Below, in pieces: positions 53,710-64,000 of a stretch of DNA of 64,000 nucleotides. Origin of the DNA: Flaccisagitta enflata (lineage: Eukaryota > Chaetognatha > Sagittoidea > Aphragmophora). The stretch lies in NCBI GenBank assembly GCA_965153355.1, contig OZ231127.1:38006001-38070000 (forward strand), given 5' to 3'. The translations under genes were made by a program, and so were the position numbers. Under the pieces are notes generated by a model that did no database searches, was not told the origin of the DNA, and saw nothing but the letters and a program-made list of their open reading frames with translations. The first letter of the stretch is position 1. Every line of letters starts with the position of its first letter.

Positions 53710-55167
53710 ATTCCGTCCGGCTCCATACTGATTGTGAATATTTTGCTAGCTACGGGTACTACAATTCTGTGGGTGCGCGTCTTGATGAGCCAACCCATTG
53801 TTGCTGGGGCGGGTCCCACGCGTCATGTGATGGCACTGATGATGCGAATTTTGGTCGCTGTCGGTTTGGAGTGGACTTGGGGATTGCTGGTTTACCTTCT
53901 GCCAGATTATGCCAGTATCCGATTTGCTTTTACATTCTTTGTCAGTTTACATGGATTGTGGGTGTTGATCTCGACTTTGTCATTGGAGGCCGTCAGACAA
54001 AAGTGGAAGTTACTCTTTTGTTGTCATTCCCAACAAATCTTCGCGTCTTTGGGTATTTTCACTCTCACGCAATCTAGCAATCAAGAAGCAATCAAGCAAT
54101 CAAGAAGGGGAAGTGCGGGGGATAAAAGACGTGGAGTAGGAAAAGAAGCACATGTTAGTCAGGAACGACAGGCAGGCGATGGAGCAGATTCCGACTACGA
54201 CGATGGCGTTGGGAAAGGTACCACTAAAGTAGACGTGGAACATGAAACTGGACCGGCGTCAACGGCGGGCTTTGATGACGGAAGAAAAGGAATCAAAGAC
54301 CACGACTCGGAAGTCGATCTTGATACATCTACCACCATGGTACATGCAGAATCAGGCAGCCTGGAAGATGGATTAGATACAGTCAAAGAGATGGCTGCTG
54401 TCAAAGAGATGGCTACTGTCAAAGAGATGGCTGCTGTCAAAGATATGGTTGCTGTCAAAGAGATGGCTGCTATCAAAGAGATGGTTGCTGTCAAAGAGAT
54501 GGCTGCTGTCAAAGAGATGGTGAAAACACATCCGATGAAGAAAATATTGCTGATTCCAAATGAAGCGGTTGATGAAACAGCTGCGAGCGTTGAAAGCAAT
54601 TCCCATGGGACCAAGTTAAGAAGAACAGAGAATATGAAAGATGAGATAGCCATGGATAACGTCATCGACGAAATGATGCAAGGGGCAACAGTCATAGCAG
54701 GAAACCGAAGTTCTTCTGAACAGGTCGACATGGCAACACCAGGTCAGGTACAAGAAGCACCTTTCAGCCAAGGCACGAAGAATAGAAAGAGCGAGAAAAT
54801 GTTGATTGAAGCCGATCAATGTGTGGAAAATGACGGCGCCCTCACTGAAGGTACCAAAAAAGTGAAAAAGAAAGATCATATGGGCGCGGCTGAAGTGAAG
54901 ACATGCATTAGTGGGGATCAGAAAAAGAGAAATGGAATGAAGAAAATGGTAAGGCGAGCATTGAGTGAAGCCGCATCATCAAAAGTGGGACAAAGTTTGA
55001 TCACAGAATCAGCCGATGTACAAGAATCCAAAGGATGTCCCAAAAGACGGGCTTACGAAATGAGTCCGAGAGAACCGACTGTATCCTGTTACAAGAGATG
55101 TGAAGGTCAACCTAGTCTGCCTACAGGTAAACAGATATTGTATTATTCTTTGATTAGTAAAACTTGA
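53710..55167 (+). CDS. Same receptor, exon 2 (TM5-TM7 and long cytoplasmic tail)
   Basis: Begins after the acceptor CTCTCTCAG at 53709, phase 0, so the junction falls inside TM5 (YMFL|IPSGSILIVNIL). TM6 carries GLEWTWGLLVYLL and TM7 FFVSLHGLWVLIS, both typical of family-B-like receptors. A roughly 390-residue charged tail follows, with eight hexapeptide units of VKEMAA type (residues about 817-864). The stop is TGA at 55165-55167, giving about 1,077 residues from ATG 51774. A possible splice donor (CTACAG|GTAAAC near 55128) could instead lead to further exons, so the last thirteen residues are less certain. The tail has no recognised domain. The long tail is unusual beside the compact 7TM core and is mostly low-complexity. 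Confidence 0.8.
   Translation: MPSGSILIVNILLATGTTILWVRVLMSQPIVAGAGPTRHVMALMMRILVAVGLEWTWGLLVYLLPDYASIRFAFTFFVSLHGLWVLISTLSLEAVRQKWKLLFCCHSQQIFASLGIFTLTQSSNQEAIKQSRRGSAGDKRRGVGKEAHVSQERQAGDGADSDYDDGVGKGTTKVDVEHETGPASTAGFDDGRKGIKDHDSEVDLDTSTTMVHAESGSLEDGLDTVKEMAAVKEMATVKEMAAVKDMVAVKEMAAIKEMVAVKEMAAVKEMVKTHPMKKILLIPNEAVDETAASVESNSHGTKLRRTENMKDEIAMDNVIDEMMQGATVIAGNRSSSEQVDMATPGQVQEAPFSQGTKNRKSEKMLIEADQCVENDGALTEGTKKVKKKDHMGAAEVKTCISGDQKKRNGMKKMVRRALSEAASSKVGQSLITESADVQESKGCPKRRAYEMSPREPTVSCYKRCEGQPSLPTGKQILYYSLISKT
54382..54525 (+). repeat. Coding 18-bp minisatellite in receptor tail
   Basis: Eight tandem 18-bp units of GTCAAAGAGATGGCTGCT type, encoding VKEMAA variants (VKEMAT, VKDMVA, IKEMVA, VKEMVK). 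The unit is in frame, so gain or loss of units keeps the tail open. Predicted helical and amphipathic. Confidence 0.9.
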
Positions 55168-56142
55168 TGCGTAGTCAAAAGTAGATCATACCGATAGAAA
55201 GGGGCGTTGATGCTCATCGGAAAATGGAGGTTGACTGAGTTCATTGGTCAAGTTAGATACTATCTTAGTTAGTGAGGCCCTTCTTATGTAATATTAACTG
55301 ACGGTTAATAATCGGTGAGGCTAGTGTAAATTGTTGCTTCATATATTTTTCACTTCTGTTTCTCTTCAGTTTACGAATTTTTGATGGAGGAGGGCACAAA
55401 TGGCTTTCACAAAGAAAAAGAATCGTTTTGCGCCTAAACTGTAGCGACTCAATTCCTCTGTAGACACTTATCAATTCTTGGAGGATTTGTTACCTATCAT
55501 CTTCAACTAATCTTGTCGCGAAAGTGTGACCGAGTTGCAGCATGCCCTTGGCCGTTGAACTTTGGAGAAACTCATGGCCGATCGCAGTGCAAATTTTACT
55601 GACTGGTTTCGCTCTCTGCCAGCCAATTCGCTGGTGCGTTCCTGTAGCAGGCTGACTTATCTCAAGAGTGAGGGTCAGTGAATAGGTAGGAGAGGGTCGC
55701 CTTCCTCTAACATACGTATTCCGCGCCTACATCGCGATTTGCTGATCTGGGTCTGAGAACTGCCCATAAATCTCTGCCTGGCCACCGCTGGCTCTCTCCT
55801 TCAGAGGGATGTGCAAAGCGCAAAGAAGCACAGGATCTCATAAGTTTCTTGTTTTTTCACCCATTGAATCATCAATATCCACTTTTTGTCGGAAGGTTAC
55901 ATGAAACACATGACAATCTTGATAAATATTTCATGGGATTATGATTTTCTTTTTTTCTAGTTCACAACATGAAGGATTAAGTTCTTATTGTATCTTTAAT
56001 TCAAACTCACTTTCTTCCGAATCAGCTAAGTTACGCAAGAGCAGCCATCATAAAACTGCAATATGCAAATGATATTAATGCTGACTGCAGTTAGCATTAT
56101 TTCCGTTTCGATCTTCTCTTTCTTTTTCTTTTCTTTCTTCCT
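55168..56142. other. Downstream of the receptor; no supported gene
   Basis: AT-rich to mixed. No AATAAA close to the stop codon; the receptor 3' end is unplaced. Confidence 0.4.
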
Positions 56143-56250
56143 CTTCCTCTTCCTCTTCCTCTTCCTCTTCCTCTTCTTCTTCTTCTTCTTCTTCTTCTTC
56201 TTCTTCTTCTTCTTCTTCTTCTTCTCCTCCTCCTCTCCTTCTCCTTCTTC
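56143..56250. repeat. (CTTCCT)n-(CTT)n polypyrimidine array
   Basis: About 100 bp of CTTCCT then CTT then CTCCTC units. Confidence 0.95.
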
Positions 56251-57146
56251 CATCTTTGGGACCTGCCGACATCTCCCTTTTCCAACCGAGACGCGGCTTT
56301 GCTCGCTGCTCCAAAATCAAAAGGCCTGTCCTGTAGTTTAGTCAATGACTATCTATCTTCTGTCCGATGAGATCTTTTTGCGTTTCCATGCTTTTGCCTT
56401 ATTTATTCCTATCTCGTGACACTTAATGTGTGTCGTATATATGTCATATGTTAATTCAAAAAAGTCGTAACACTTAATGTGTGTCGTATATTATCTTAAG
56501 TCATATATTATCTCAGATTATCTCTCTTGGGAACTTTTTTTTTTTATGTGTTGCTCACTTGAAGGATTCGCACAAGCACATTTCTGTACTTCAAATAAAC
56601 AAACTTAAAGAAAGACATTTTGAGGGATATATTTGCGGTCAAAATCTTTAGGCTTTATTTTGCAGAATGGCTTCTGCTTTTCTTACTTTTATCATTTCTT
56701 TCTCGTCTATTTCTGCTATTTTACTCACACTTTCTTAAGACTTAAGTGACGAAAAAAATGTGCAAATCAAAAAAGAGAAAAAACAAATTGCCTTTTTTTT
56801 TCAAATGTCAGTTGAATGAAATGCTAGTAGTTGATAAACTAGGAATAAATGGTGAGACAGCTTTCATGAAATAGGGATGTGAAAGCGGTTGACCACCTCT
56901 AATCTAATGGGACATAGGTAGGTTATCTATGACACGCTACGGGGGAGGCTTTCATAGGTCAAGAAAAATGCTCGGTCATGACGGCGAGTGGTTTGGGCTT
57001 CAGGGAGGTCTATTTTATCACTTAGTACTGAAAAGAAAAAAATTCCCCTTCAAAGTTTTTTTTAAATCAACGAAATCTGTCATATCTGATACATTTTGCC
57101 GGATAAGTTGAATGGCGAAAGCCCATCTTAATTCTTTGTAAAAGAA
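56251..57146. other. No supported gene; short direct repeat
   Basis: ACACTTAATGTGTGTCGTAT occurs twice (about 56420 and 56471). Confidence 0.5.
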
Positions 57147-57355
57147 TCATATCCCTTGTAAAATTTCCATTCATTTGATAGGTCGCACTATATGTTTTTA
57201 TTAAGAGACAAAAAAGTTCAATATTGTCCTACATTACTGTTGGTTGTCATAAGTGTAATGTTGTTATCTTGTGTTGTAAGAAAATTGGACTTTTTTATGT
57301 CACAGCAGAAGTATATAGTGCGACCTATCAAACGACTGGAAATTTTACCAGGAAT
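57147..57355. mobile_element. Short foldback with GATAGGTCGCAC arms
   Basis: Arms of about 36 bp (AAAATTTCCATTCATTTG/ATAGGTCGCACTATAT and inverse) around a 120-bp loop. Ends match those of 11401-12316. Confidence 0.75.
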
Positions 57356-57907
57356 GCGAATCTCTACTCGAAACCTACAAAATTTTTATGTGAAAATATT
57401 CATGGCAAAAAACATTGTTAAAGAGCTATATATTGTTGATTTTCAACAAATTTTGAAGGGCATTTCTTTTATTTCGAATGGGAAAAGATAGAGGAAGTCT
57501 CCCTCATCTCAAAACCAGTGGCCGTTACAACCGAGTATTTAATACAGCCTGCAGAGGTTTCTCCCGTGGCGTGATGAGTAATGCACTGCAAAATGGAAAA
57601 GGAAGCGGTGGAAGTCGTACAAAAAACGATTGCTTCCGCGTTCCAAGTGTAGATCCAAATATTGACACCCACCGATGCAATCTTCAAAGTGCGAGTGCAA
57701 GATTTTTCAAAAACGGGTGCAAGTGTAGTGTTGAGAAGTGAAAGGGGTGAGGAGACAAAAAAGATGTGATTCAAATCAAAATCGTTGAAGATTCGAGGAC
57801 GACACGTTCTGCGGCAGGATGATGGTACAGGGAACTATCTTTCAAGAAGGGAATCAAACGAGGTCGCCTCTACATTGCAGATATTTACTCAAGGATGGCA
57901 TACGAAT
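57356..57907. other. No supported gene
   Basis: Contains short overlapping frames on both strands with no recognised similarity. Confidence 0.4.
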
Positions 57908-58056
57908 AAACATGGCCGGATACACGGCACCAGAGTCGCGGACGTTGGGCAGGGGCAGTAATGTGAAAACCACTCGCAATTCAGAAATGTTACGGACGGA
58001 CGGACGAACGGACGGACGGACGGCAAGGTGAAGAGTCGCATGTCCGCGCCTGAAAA
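57908..58056 (+). mobile_element. RepA copy, GGAC subtype
   Basis: AAACATGGCCGGATACACGG, AGTCGCGGACGTTGGGC, GACGGACG run and hairpin AGTCGCATGTCCGCGCCT plus AAAA. Confidence 0.85.
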
Positions 58057-58438
58057 AGATGTGGCACGAGAATCATTATACCATTATTTGGAATATCCAG
58101 ATTACAAATGGGCGACCAACAATCGAAAAACCTGAGCGCAGCTGCAAACTAAGGCAGGTTCATTCATCGATTTTTTTCTGTCTGTATATCGATTATTGTT
58201 TGTAAGTCCATCTTTCCGTTAATAAGTCCGTACGTAGGTCACGTTGGTGCACTTATCAAAGATCTTGCGCATCGTATTGGCCGGCCCACGGCCACGTGTC
58301 CTACAATGGCGATAAAAACAATAGATGGACTCCGCTCGTTTTCAACAATATTTTCTCATGTTTCTCATCTTGACAGGGCCCGCGTTGTTTCTATACTAAG
58401 AAAGTTGGACAAATTCACTACCCAACATTCATTCAGCT
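58057..58438. other. No supported gene
   Basis: A weak RepA-like GTCCGTACGTAGGTCACG occurs near 58225. Confidence 0.4.
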
Positions 58439-58458
58439 ATCTGTCTATCTATCTATCC

Positions 58459-58539
<81 letters not shown>
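58439..58539. repeat. (CTAT)n array
   Basis: About 100 bp, nearly pure. Confidence 0.95.
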
Positions 58540-58811
58540 GCTATATGTGATACTCATAACAAGTAATTGTTTGGGACAAATTGTCTATGACAAAATAAAA
58601 TTCCTTGATCGATAAAACACCGGTGGGGCTGTTTATTCAGGAAAGATTCAAAGAAAATTCTGCATTCACTGTATTTATGATAATGATTTCACGCCTCAAA
58701 TCCCATTTTGTGTTGTGTGAACCTCCTCTCTCTCAGTTTGTCTTTCTCCCTGTATTTTTCCTCATTGTCTATCTGTCTGTCTGTCTGTCTCTGTCTCTGT
58801 CTCTGTCTCTC

Positions 58812-58858
<47 letters not shown>

Positions 58859-59313
58859 AACCCAGTCTTTCTGCGGAGAGATTCGTAATCTTCTCAGCTT
58901 TTGGTTCTCATGTGGCAAAATCGCTCTCCGAAATCCATTTCCAACCACTTATCGCGTGACTCCAAAAATAGTGAAGGAATTGATGTGAGGACATGATCAT
59001 CATGATGAAGAGGAAGAAACGCGGGAAATTTCATGCACAAAGCAGAGGGCGTTCACACCACACATTAATTTTGGGTAACAGTCTTACTGTGTTCACATCC
59101 ATCAGTGATCCATGTTTGTATGATTTGTTTCCTATCTTTGATGTATTTTACCTACATTTTACCTTCAGTTACTTACATTTTTGGATGGCGCGTCTCATTT
59201 AACTTTACCGGGGTCCGTCCGTCGATTTACCCTTCTTCTTTGCCAAATTGTGCTTCCATCAGTTTCTTGTTCATGAATATCACGCTGAGGACGCATTGAG
59301 TTGCCTAGGCTGA
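58540..59313. other. No supported gene; one (CT)n run
   Basis: A CTGT/CT array at about 58770-58855. Otherwise nothing recognised. Confidence 0.45.
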
Positions 59314-59522
59314 TTTTTTTTTCAGTCGCGTGAACGCGACTCTATGACCCACTCTGTCCGTTTGTCCGTCCGTTACGCTTAGCTTTTTTCGTCGTTTACA
59401 CTATTCTTAGTCATTTCAATTCATTTAAAGTCGTTTTAAGTCATTTTTGGTGTTTTGGTCTTTTAGTCTTTTGGTCTTTTGGTCTTAACAACCGCACGCG
59501 ACTATAAAATGTTGGCCTTGTT
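59314..59522 (-). mobile_element. RepA copy with AGTCATTT-repeat middle
   Basis: Hairpin AGTCGCGTGAACGCGACT, CCACTCTGTCCG, TTAGCTTTTTTCGTCG, internal TAAGTCATTT repeats, GCACGCGACT and GGCCTTGTTC. Confidence 0.82.
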
Positions 59523-59994
59523 CTTTTATGGGGGGAGGAGATTCTGCAACTTCCCCAACTACTTACTTCGGTCGGTAACTTTGCTCATCGACAAGAAGCA
59601 TTCCCATTGCTGCCTTGCTACCCTGACTCAACTGCTCGAGCCTGTGTTCGAAGTATCTTTCCGCAATATCTGATATTTAATCAGTCTTTTTCGTAACTGC
59701 CCTTTGACTAAGCATGCGACTTTGGCTCTCTGACTCTTTACTTGCTATCATTACATGGGTTGCTGCCGTTGCCCTTGCCTAATCACGCACGATGCCGTTG
59801 CTGTGTTGTTAACCTCTCACTTCACTCGTCGAGTTATGAAATTCATTCACATGTCGCACATTTTGACTTGCTTTAGCGCGTTACCAAATTGCATCACCCT
59901 CCCTAAAACTGAGTGGATGGCTTCATAAAGCACACGGTCTGTGCAGTGAGTAATTGCTTCATCATTACCTGATTATCCTGACTCATAGAATAAG
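59523..59994. other. No supported gene
   Basis: Mixed composition, short frames only. Confidence 0.4.
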
Positions 59995-60155
59995 AACAAG
60001 GCCGGATACACGGCCAATACCAGTCGCGGACGGGTGGGCAGGGGCGGAAATGCGTGTTTCCCACTTTTCGACTTGATCACCACGGACCAACCGACCGACG
60101 GACGGACGGACAAAGCCTCTTATATAGATTATAGTCGCTAGTCCGCGACTAAAAA
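59995..60155 (+). mobile_element. RepA copy, GGAC subtype, young
   Basis: AACAAGGCCGGATACACGGC, AGTCGCGGACGGGTGGGC, GACGGACG run and arm TAGTCCGCGACTAAAAA. Immediately followed by another left end (AACAAGGCCAAC at 60157) that is truncated by 60190. Confidence 0.9.
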
Positions 60156-60239
60156 GAACAAGGCCAACACCTTTAAGTCGCGTGCGAGCCGATGGTAACT
60201 GAATTGACCTGACTCCTTATTGTATCACTTTATTGACTT

Positions 60240-61129
60240 AATCCAGACTCAATGAAAATACAAAAAATCAGTGACCATTTGAAAGATCTTTGAAAGTTCT
60301 TCAAATCTAGACCAAGCAGAAAGTTTTAGCTTAAATTGCTTAGAAATGGCAACAGTTTGAAGTGAGCATCACTATAATCTGTCAATAGAAGGAATTCTGT
60401 ACTTGTAATTCTGTCTTTAAAAGCATATAAAACATATCTGACCAAAATGGAATACCAAGAGGAACGAATTCAAGAATCAGTATTACGTGAAAAAGTTAAA
60501 GAAATGAATCAAAATTTGTCAGTTGAGGAAAAAAGGCAAAAAATTTGGAAAATTGTTGGAGGCCGGGGATGCCGTCGCATTGCGTGTTTATGTTTTTAGA
60601 TTTTTTTTCATGGTGTTAATTGCTTTAAACGCTCTGCTTTTTTTTTTTTTTTTTTTTTTAAGATCCGCTGACTGGTTATTTTTCTTTGCCACGTAATTGT
60701 AATTGTTCCGTCGGAACAGCTATCATCTCGATGCAACTCGTAAAAAGGTAGCTTATTATGGTAGCTTATTATTATACTAAAGATATTAAGATAAAATTAA
60801 GATTAAAGGAAAATAAAACTCATTATCTAAAAAATTCTGAAAATGCCAGATTTTTGAGTCAATCCGTTTAGAAATGGTAATCAAATAAAGACATTTAGTC
60901 CATGAATTCAAGTTAGAAAAAAACGTCATATCTGGCAGATTTCAATTTGATACTCTTTTTTCAAATCAACATAACTTCTAGAGTTTTTAAGTTAGAATTT
61001 CGTTCAACAACTCACATCGAAGATTTTTCAAAGCTCTTTGGTCATAGATTTTATGTACTTTTTCAAAAGCAGCACCAAGTTATGATAGAAATAAGCAATG
61101 TCCGATTTTTTTTTTTTTTGGCCATGGTT
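60240..61129. mobile_element. Diverged relative of the nested MITE at 16308
   Basis: AAATCTAGACCAAGCAGAAA and TTAGAAATGGCA-like segments match the interior at 16420-16460. The right end (T)nGGCCATGGT followed by TA matches its terminus. The left terminus was not found. Confidence 0.55.
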
Positions 61130-61656
61130 AGAACATCAAATAGTCAGCCCATAAAATTTACTTTTGACCATTCCTTCTCAATGATACAGAGATGTGATAT
61201 AGATCATCGAGAATGGCTCACTGTGATAGGGTCGGTGGCTTACTGTTTCTTCCCCCCAAAACGGCCATTTATAGGCGCGGGCACGACTTTCATTCAATTG
61301 TGGCTCGGGCGCGCTGTCTCTTTTCTACGGGACCTCGATATCTGTTCCCTCTCCTTCATAATGTAATTTTTCCCTTTTGCCCAACGTCCCACTTTTCATC
61401 ACCTTCTTTTCTTCATTCTTCTCTGCCTCGTCCTTTTGCCGTCATTTTTTTTGTTTGTTGTCGCGACAAATTTCTTTTCTTTCTTCTGACTCAGTTGGTT
61501 TCTGATTTTTCTCTCTTCGTCTACAGGATTTTTATGCGTTCCTATCAATCTATTTTTGCACATCTGTCAGTCTGTCTGTTTGTCTGGTTGTCCATCTGTC
61601 TGTATTCCTGTATGCATGTCTGTCTGTCAATTGTTTAGTTTTTCTATTTGTCAGTT

Positions 61657-61732
<76 letters not shown>

Positions 61733-62011
61733 GGTCAGCATGATGTGCAATTGTGGTAAGGTATGCAGTGGTCTATAAGTGTGTCTAGCTATGAAGTGGT
61801 AACTCCATACTGTCTTTAACTCTCTCTCTCTTTCTCTGTCTGTCTATCTGTCTGGTTTTCCGTCTGTCTGTCTATCTGTATGCACGTCTGTCTATCAGTT
61901 GTATAGTTATTCTACTTGTCTGTCTGTCTGTTTCTCAGCATGATTTTCAATTTTGGTTGGGTATGAAGAACGATATTGTCTATAAGTGTGTCTAAATATG
62001 AATTGATATGA

Positions 62012-62056
<45 letters not shown>

Positions 62057-62148
62057 GGCCCCCTTCTTTAATGTGCCCATGGAGTGAATCGACCTCTTAA
62101 AATTAACCCTTTCTTCTTAGAATTGTGCCTATTGCCTGGGTTCAACTA
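61130..62148. other. No supported gene; CTGT/CT arrays
   Basis: A (CTGT)n run at 61660-61732 (about 73 bp) and a CT run at 62013-62055. The two segments CTGTCTGTCTATCTG...GTTGTATAGTT and similar (61560-61660, 61840-61930) are a diverged duplication. Confidence 0.6.
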
Positions 62149-62218
62149 CTTTTTAGTCGCGTGCAACGCGACTCTATAAACCACTTTTCGAACTGGGTGC
62201 CGTGTATCCGGCCATTTT
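62149..62218 (-). mobile_element. Internally deleted RepA
   Basis: TTTTTAGTCGCGTGCAACGC joined through CCACTTTTCGAACTGG to GTGTATCCGGCC. The microsatellite core and the subterminal arm are missing. Confidence 0.75.
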
Positions 62219-62825
62219 TTCGTATTGACCTTGGACTGAATCACTGTCTTCCTGTATAGGATCAGCGGGGGGCAAGGGCAGTACTAGAAGAACGATGCAC
62301 CTATTTGCCACACATTTGTATACAAACCTAAGAATAAACTAACGACTAGAATTCCACAAAAAGACGAAAAAGGCTACCATTCGAACAAAGTAAGAGCAGA
62401 CAGAAGAACAGATCGACTGATCGACAACAAGCCAACACAGCAATGTATATCAAGTCAAGGAGAAAATGATGATTATATCATTTAGATTCATAATTCTAAT
62501 TTAAATAACTCACCTTTCGGACACTTCGCATCTGATAATTTTGATCAAGTCGGCCAAGCCAGGGCATAGGGTATCGCAGACCCTCAAAAATGTATTTTCT
62601 CCTCTGCCAAAAATGCCTTCGGCGTTGGTTGCCGAGTGCGCGAACAAATGGATGGAAAGTCAAGCTTCATGCAGCTGAGCCTTGACCTCGACTCTCGTCT
62701 TGCCTCTGGTCTCTCAAAATTCATAACTTTTTTCTTTCCGGTCGTTACTTCTTCAACCAAGACTTCTTCAACCAAAACTTCTTCAACCAAAACTTCTTCT
62801 TCCTAGCCAACTTCCTCTCTTTGAC
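62219..62825. other. No supported gene
   Basis: A RepB-flank scrap (CAGGGCATAGGGTATCGCAG) near 62559 and a CTTCTTCAACCAA triplication at 62745-62800. Confidence 0.45.
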
Positions 62826-62899
62826 TTTTTAGATGCGTCCTCGCATCTCTATAATAGGCTGTGTCCGTCGGTCGGTCTGTCTGTCTGTAACGCATTCGT
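62826..62899 (-). mobile_element. RepC hairpin half
   Basis: TTTTTAGATGCGTCCTCGCA hairpin (arms AGATGCG/CGCATCT), CTATAATAGG, GTCCGTCGGTCGG. Confidence 0.65.
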
Positions 62900-63085
62900 A
62901 AAAATCACAGAAAAGCAGCAAATACACGTATTTCACATGATTACCGCCATAGGAAAACGAATTGAATGGGAATCAGATGTGTTTATCCTAAAAAACGCCT
63001 GTATATCTTGTCATGAATCTACGACGATGATAAACTTCTTTGCGCGCGCGCGCACACACTCTCTCAAACACACACACACACGAAC

Positions 63086-63137
<52 letters not shown>

Positions 63138-63724
63138 GAGTCAAAAGCGAGATTGAAACCAATGTCAACATCACAACCTAGTCTCTTCTTCTTCCAATGA
63201 AAACGAAGGTCTTTGAAAATGGAGCAATCAGAGTTAAAAATGAAAATCGTGTCTCTGTATTAAAACAGAGCTCTCAAAAAGACTACTACGATTATGACAA
63301 ATCTTTGGTAAAAGAAAAGTCAGCCAATCAAAAATGAGAATCTTCGCTCTATGACGAATCAAAAAGTGGCAATAGGTGACTATGACGTATTTGGTTCGTT
63401 CCCTCCTATCTGTCTTCTTGAATTCTGAGATCTAATTCTATTCCTCTTCCCTCTTCAGCTTCATATTGGAAAAATGAGGACTCGAACTCTTCCTTGATAT
63501 TGACACCTCTTTTCTATCAAAGTATCACACGAATGATGACGACTTTACATATCTGCTCATTGCATCCAATAGCAAGATGTGATTTAGGCTCTTGTCCAAT
63601 CAGAAATCGTCATTTATCGTTCATCGATAGCAACGTTACACAGGGTTCCTCTCTCCTGCCCTTTAAAACCGCTCGTAATCACCAGCGTCCCGCAGTCTCC
63701 GTCTCTCCGCCTAACCTTTCTTTT

Positions 63725-63795
<71 letters not shown>

Positions 63796-64000
63796 TTTCT
63801 TTCTTTCTACTTTTGCGAATAATCGCGATGCTCATTTTTCTCTTTCTTTACTGTATTTCTTTCTTTCTTTCTTTCTATAAACGCGATGAATCTTTTTCAT
63901 ATCTTCATTCTTTCTCTCTTTTTTCCTTTTTTCTTTCTTTTGTGTATTCTTTCTTTCATTTTATTATTCTTTGTTTCATTCTTCCAACTTAAGCAATGCT
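62900..64000. other. No supported gene; two (CT)n arrays
   Basis: CT runs at 63089-63135 (after CACACACA and GCGCGCGC) and 63729-63790. TTTC-rich sequence to the window end. Confidence 0.55.

Noticed and set aside
54195-54731. Antisense 178-codon frame over the receptor tail
   Set aside because: It is the shadow of the VKEMAA minisatellite and coding exon on the other strand.
62510-62600. Minus-strand open stretch ending at GTGAGT, looking like an exon
   Set aside because: The segment overlaps a RepB flank remnant (CAGGGCATAGGGTATCGC) and has no supporting similarity.

Overview
This looks like an animal nuclear genome, almost certainly an invertebrate. The reasons are two intron-containing genes of animal-specific type, canonical GT-AG introns up to 18 kb long, a short interstitial (TTAGGG)n-type telomeric tract, and an AT-rich background crowded with microsatellites and short non-autonomous transposons. 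I cannot name the phylum from the sequence alone. There are no prokaryotic features (operons, Shine-Dalgarno sites, CRISPR).

Two genes are supported. On the minus strand, an ankyrin-repeat plus SOCS-box (ASB-type) gene occupies at least 8.1-33.6 kb. I see its last three coding exons (33439-33595, 26733-26909, 8095-8334). Their splice phases agree, and together they read as about three ankyrin repeats followed by a C-terminal SOCS box. The 5' exons lie upstream and were not found. On the plus strand, a seven-transmembrane receptor with an N-terminal somatomedin-B domain is encoded by two exons (51774-53549 and 53710-55167), with a possible 5' exon at 50042-50145. The first gene resembles an E3 ubiquitin ligase substrate adaptor and the second a family-B-like GPCR. 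Nothing in the sequence ties them together functionally.

Most of the rest is repeats. RepA (with its variant RepC) has more than 30 copies of 70-250 bp. Each has a left end AACAAGGCC, a subterminal arm such as AGTCGCGTGC, a central GACC/GACG-type microsatellite, and a palindromic right-end hairpin followed by CTAAAAA. Hairpin arms differ between copies but stay complementary. The architecture resembles helentron-associated (HINE/DINE-1-type) elements. RepB (about 8 full or interrupted copies, 0.55-1.2 kb) is a foldback element. Its 45-55 bp inverted arms read GGGCAGCGGCCCC...CCCTGTG and enclose a different array of roughly 19-21 bp units in each copy. Several TA-flanked MITE-like foldbacks sit at 16308-16891 (inside a RepB), 34145-34906 (with a RepA inside), 40181-40784 (inside a RepB) and 41107-43018 (a 1.9-kb near-palindrome). 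Others are at 8545-9360, 9801-10464, 11401-12316 and 57147-57355.

Simple repeats include (GA)n runs up to about 575 bp (19491-20065), (CAA/CGA)n, (GTT)n, (CAGA)n, (CATA)n and a 2.4-kb TACA/TACT satellite domain at 44.5-47.0 kb. Two splice acceptors use (CT)n microsatellites as their polypyrimidine tract. One ankyrin-exon donor sits ten bases from a trinucleotide array.
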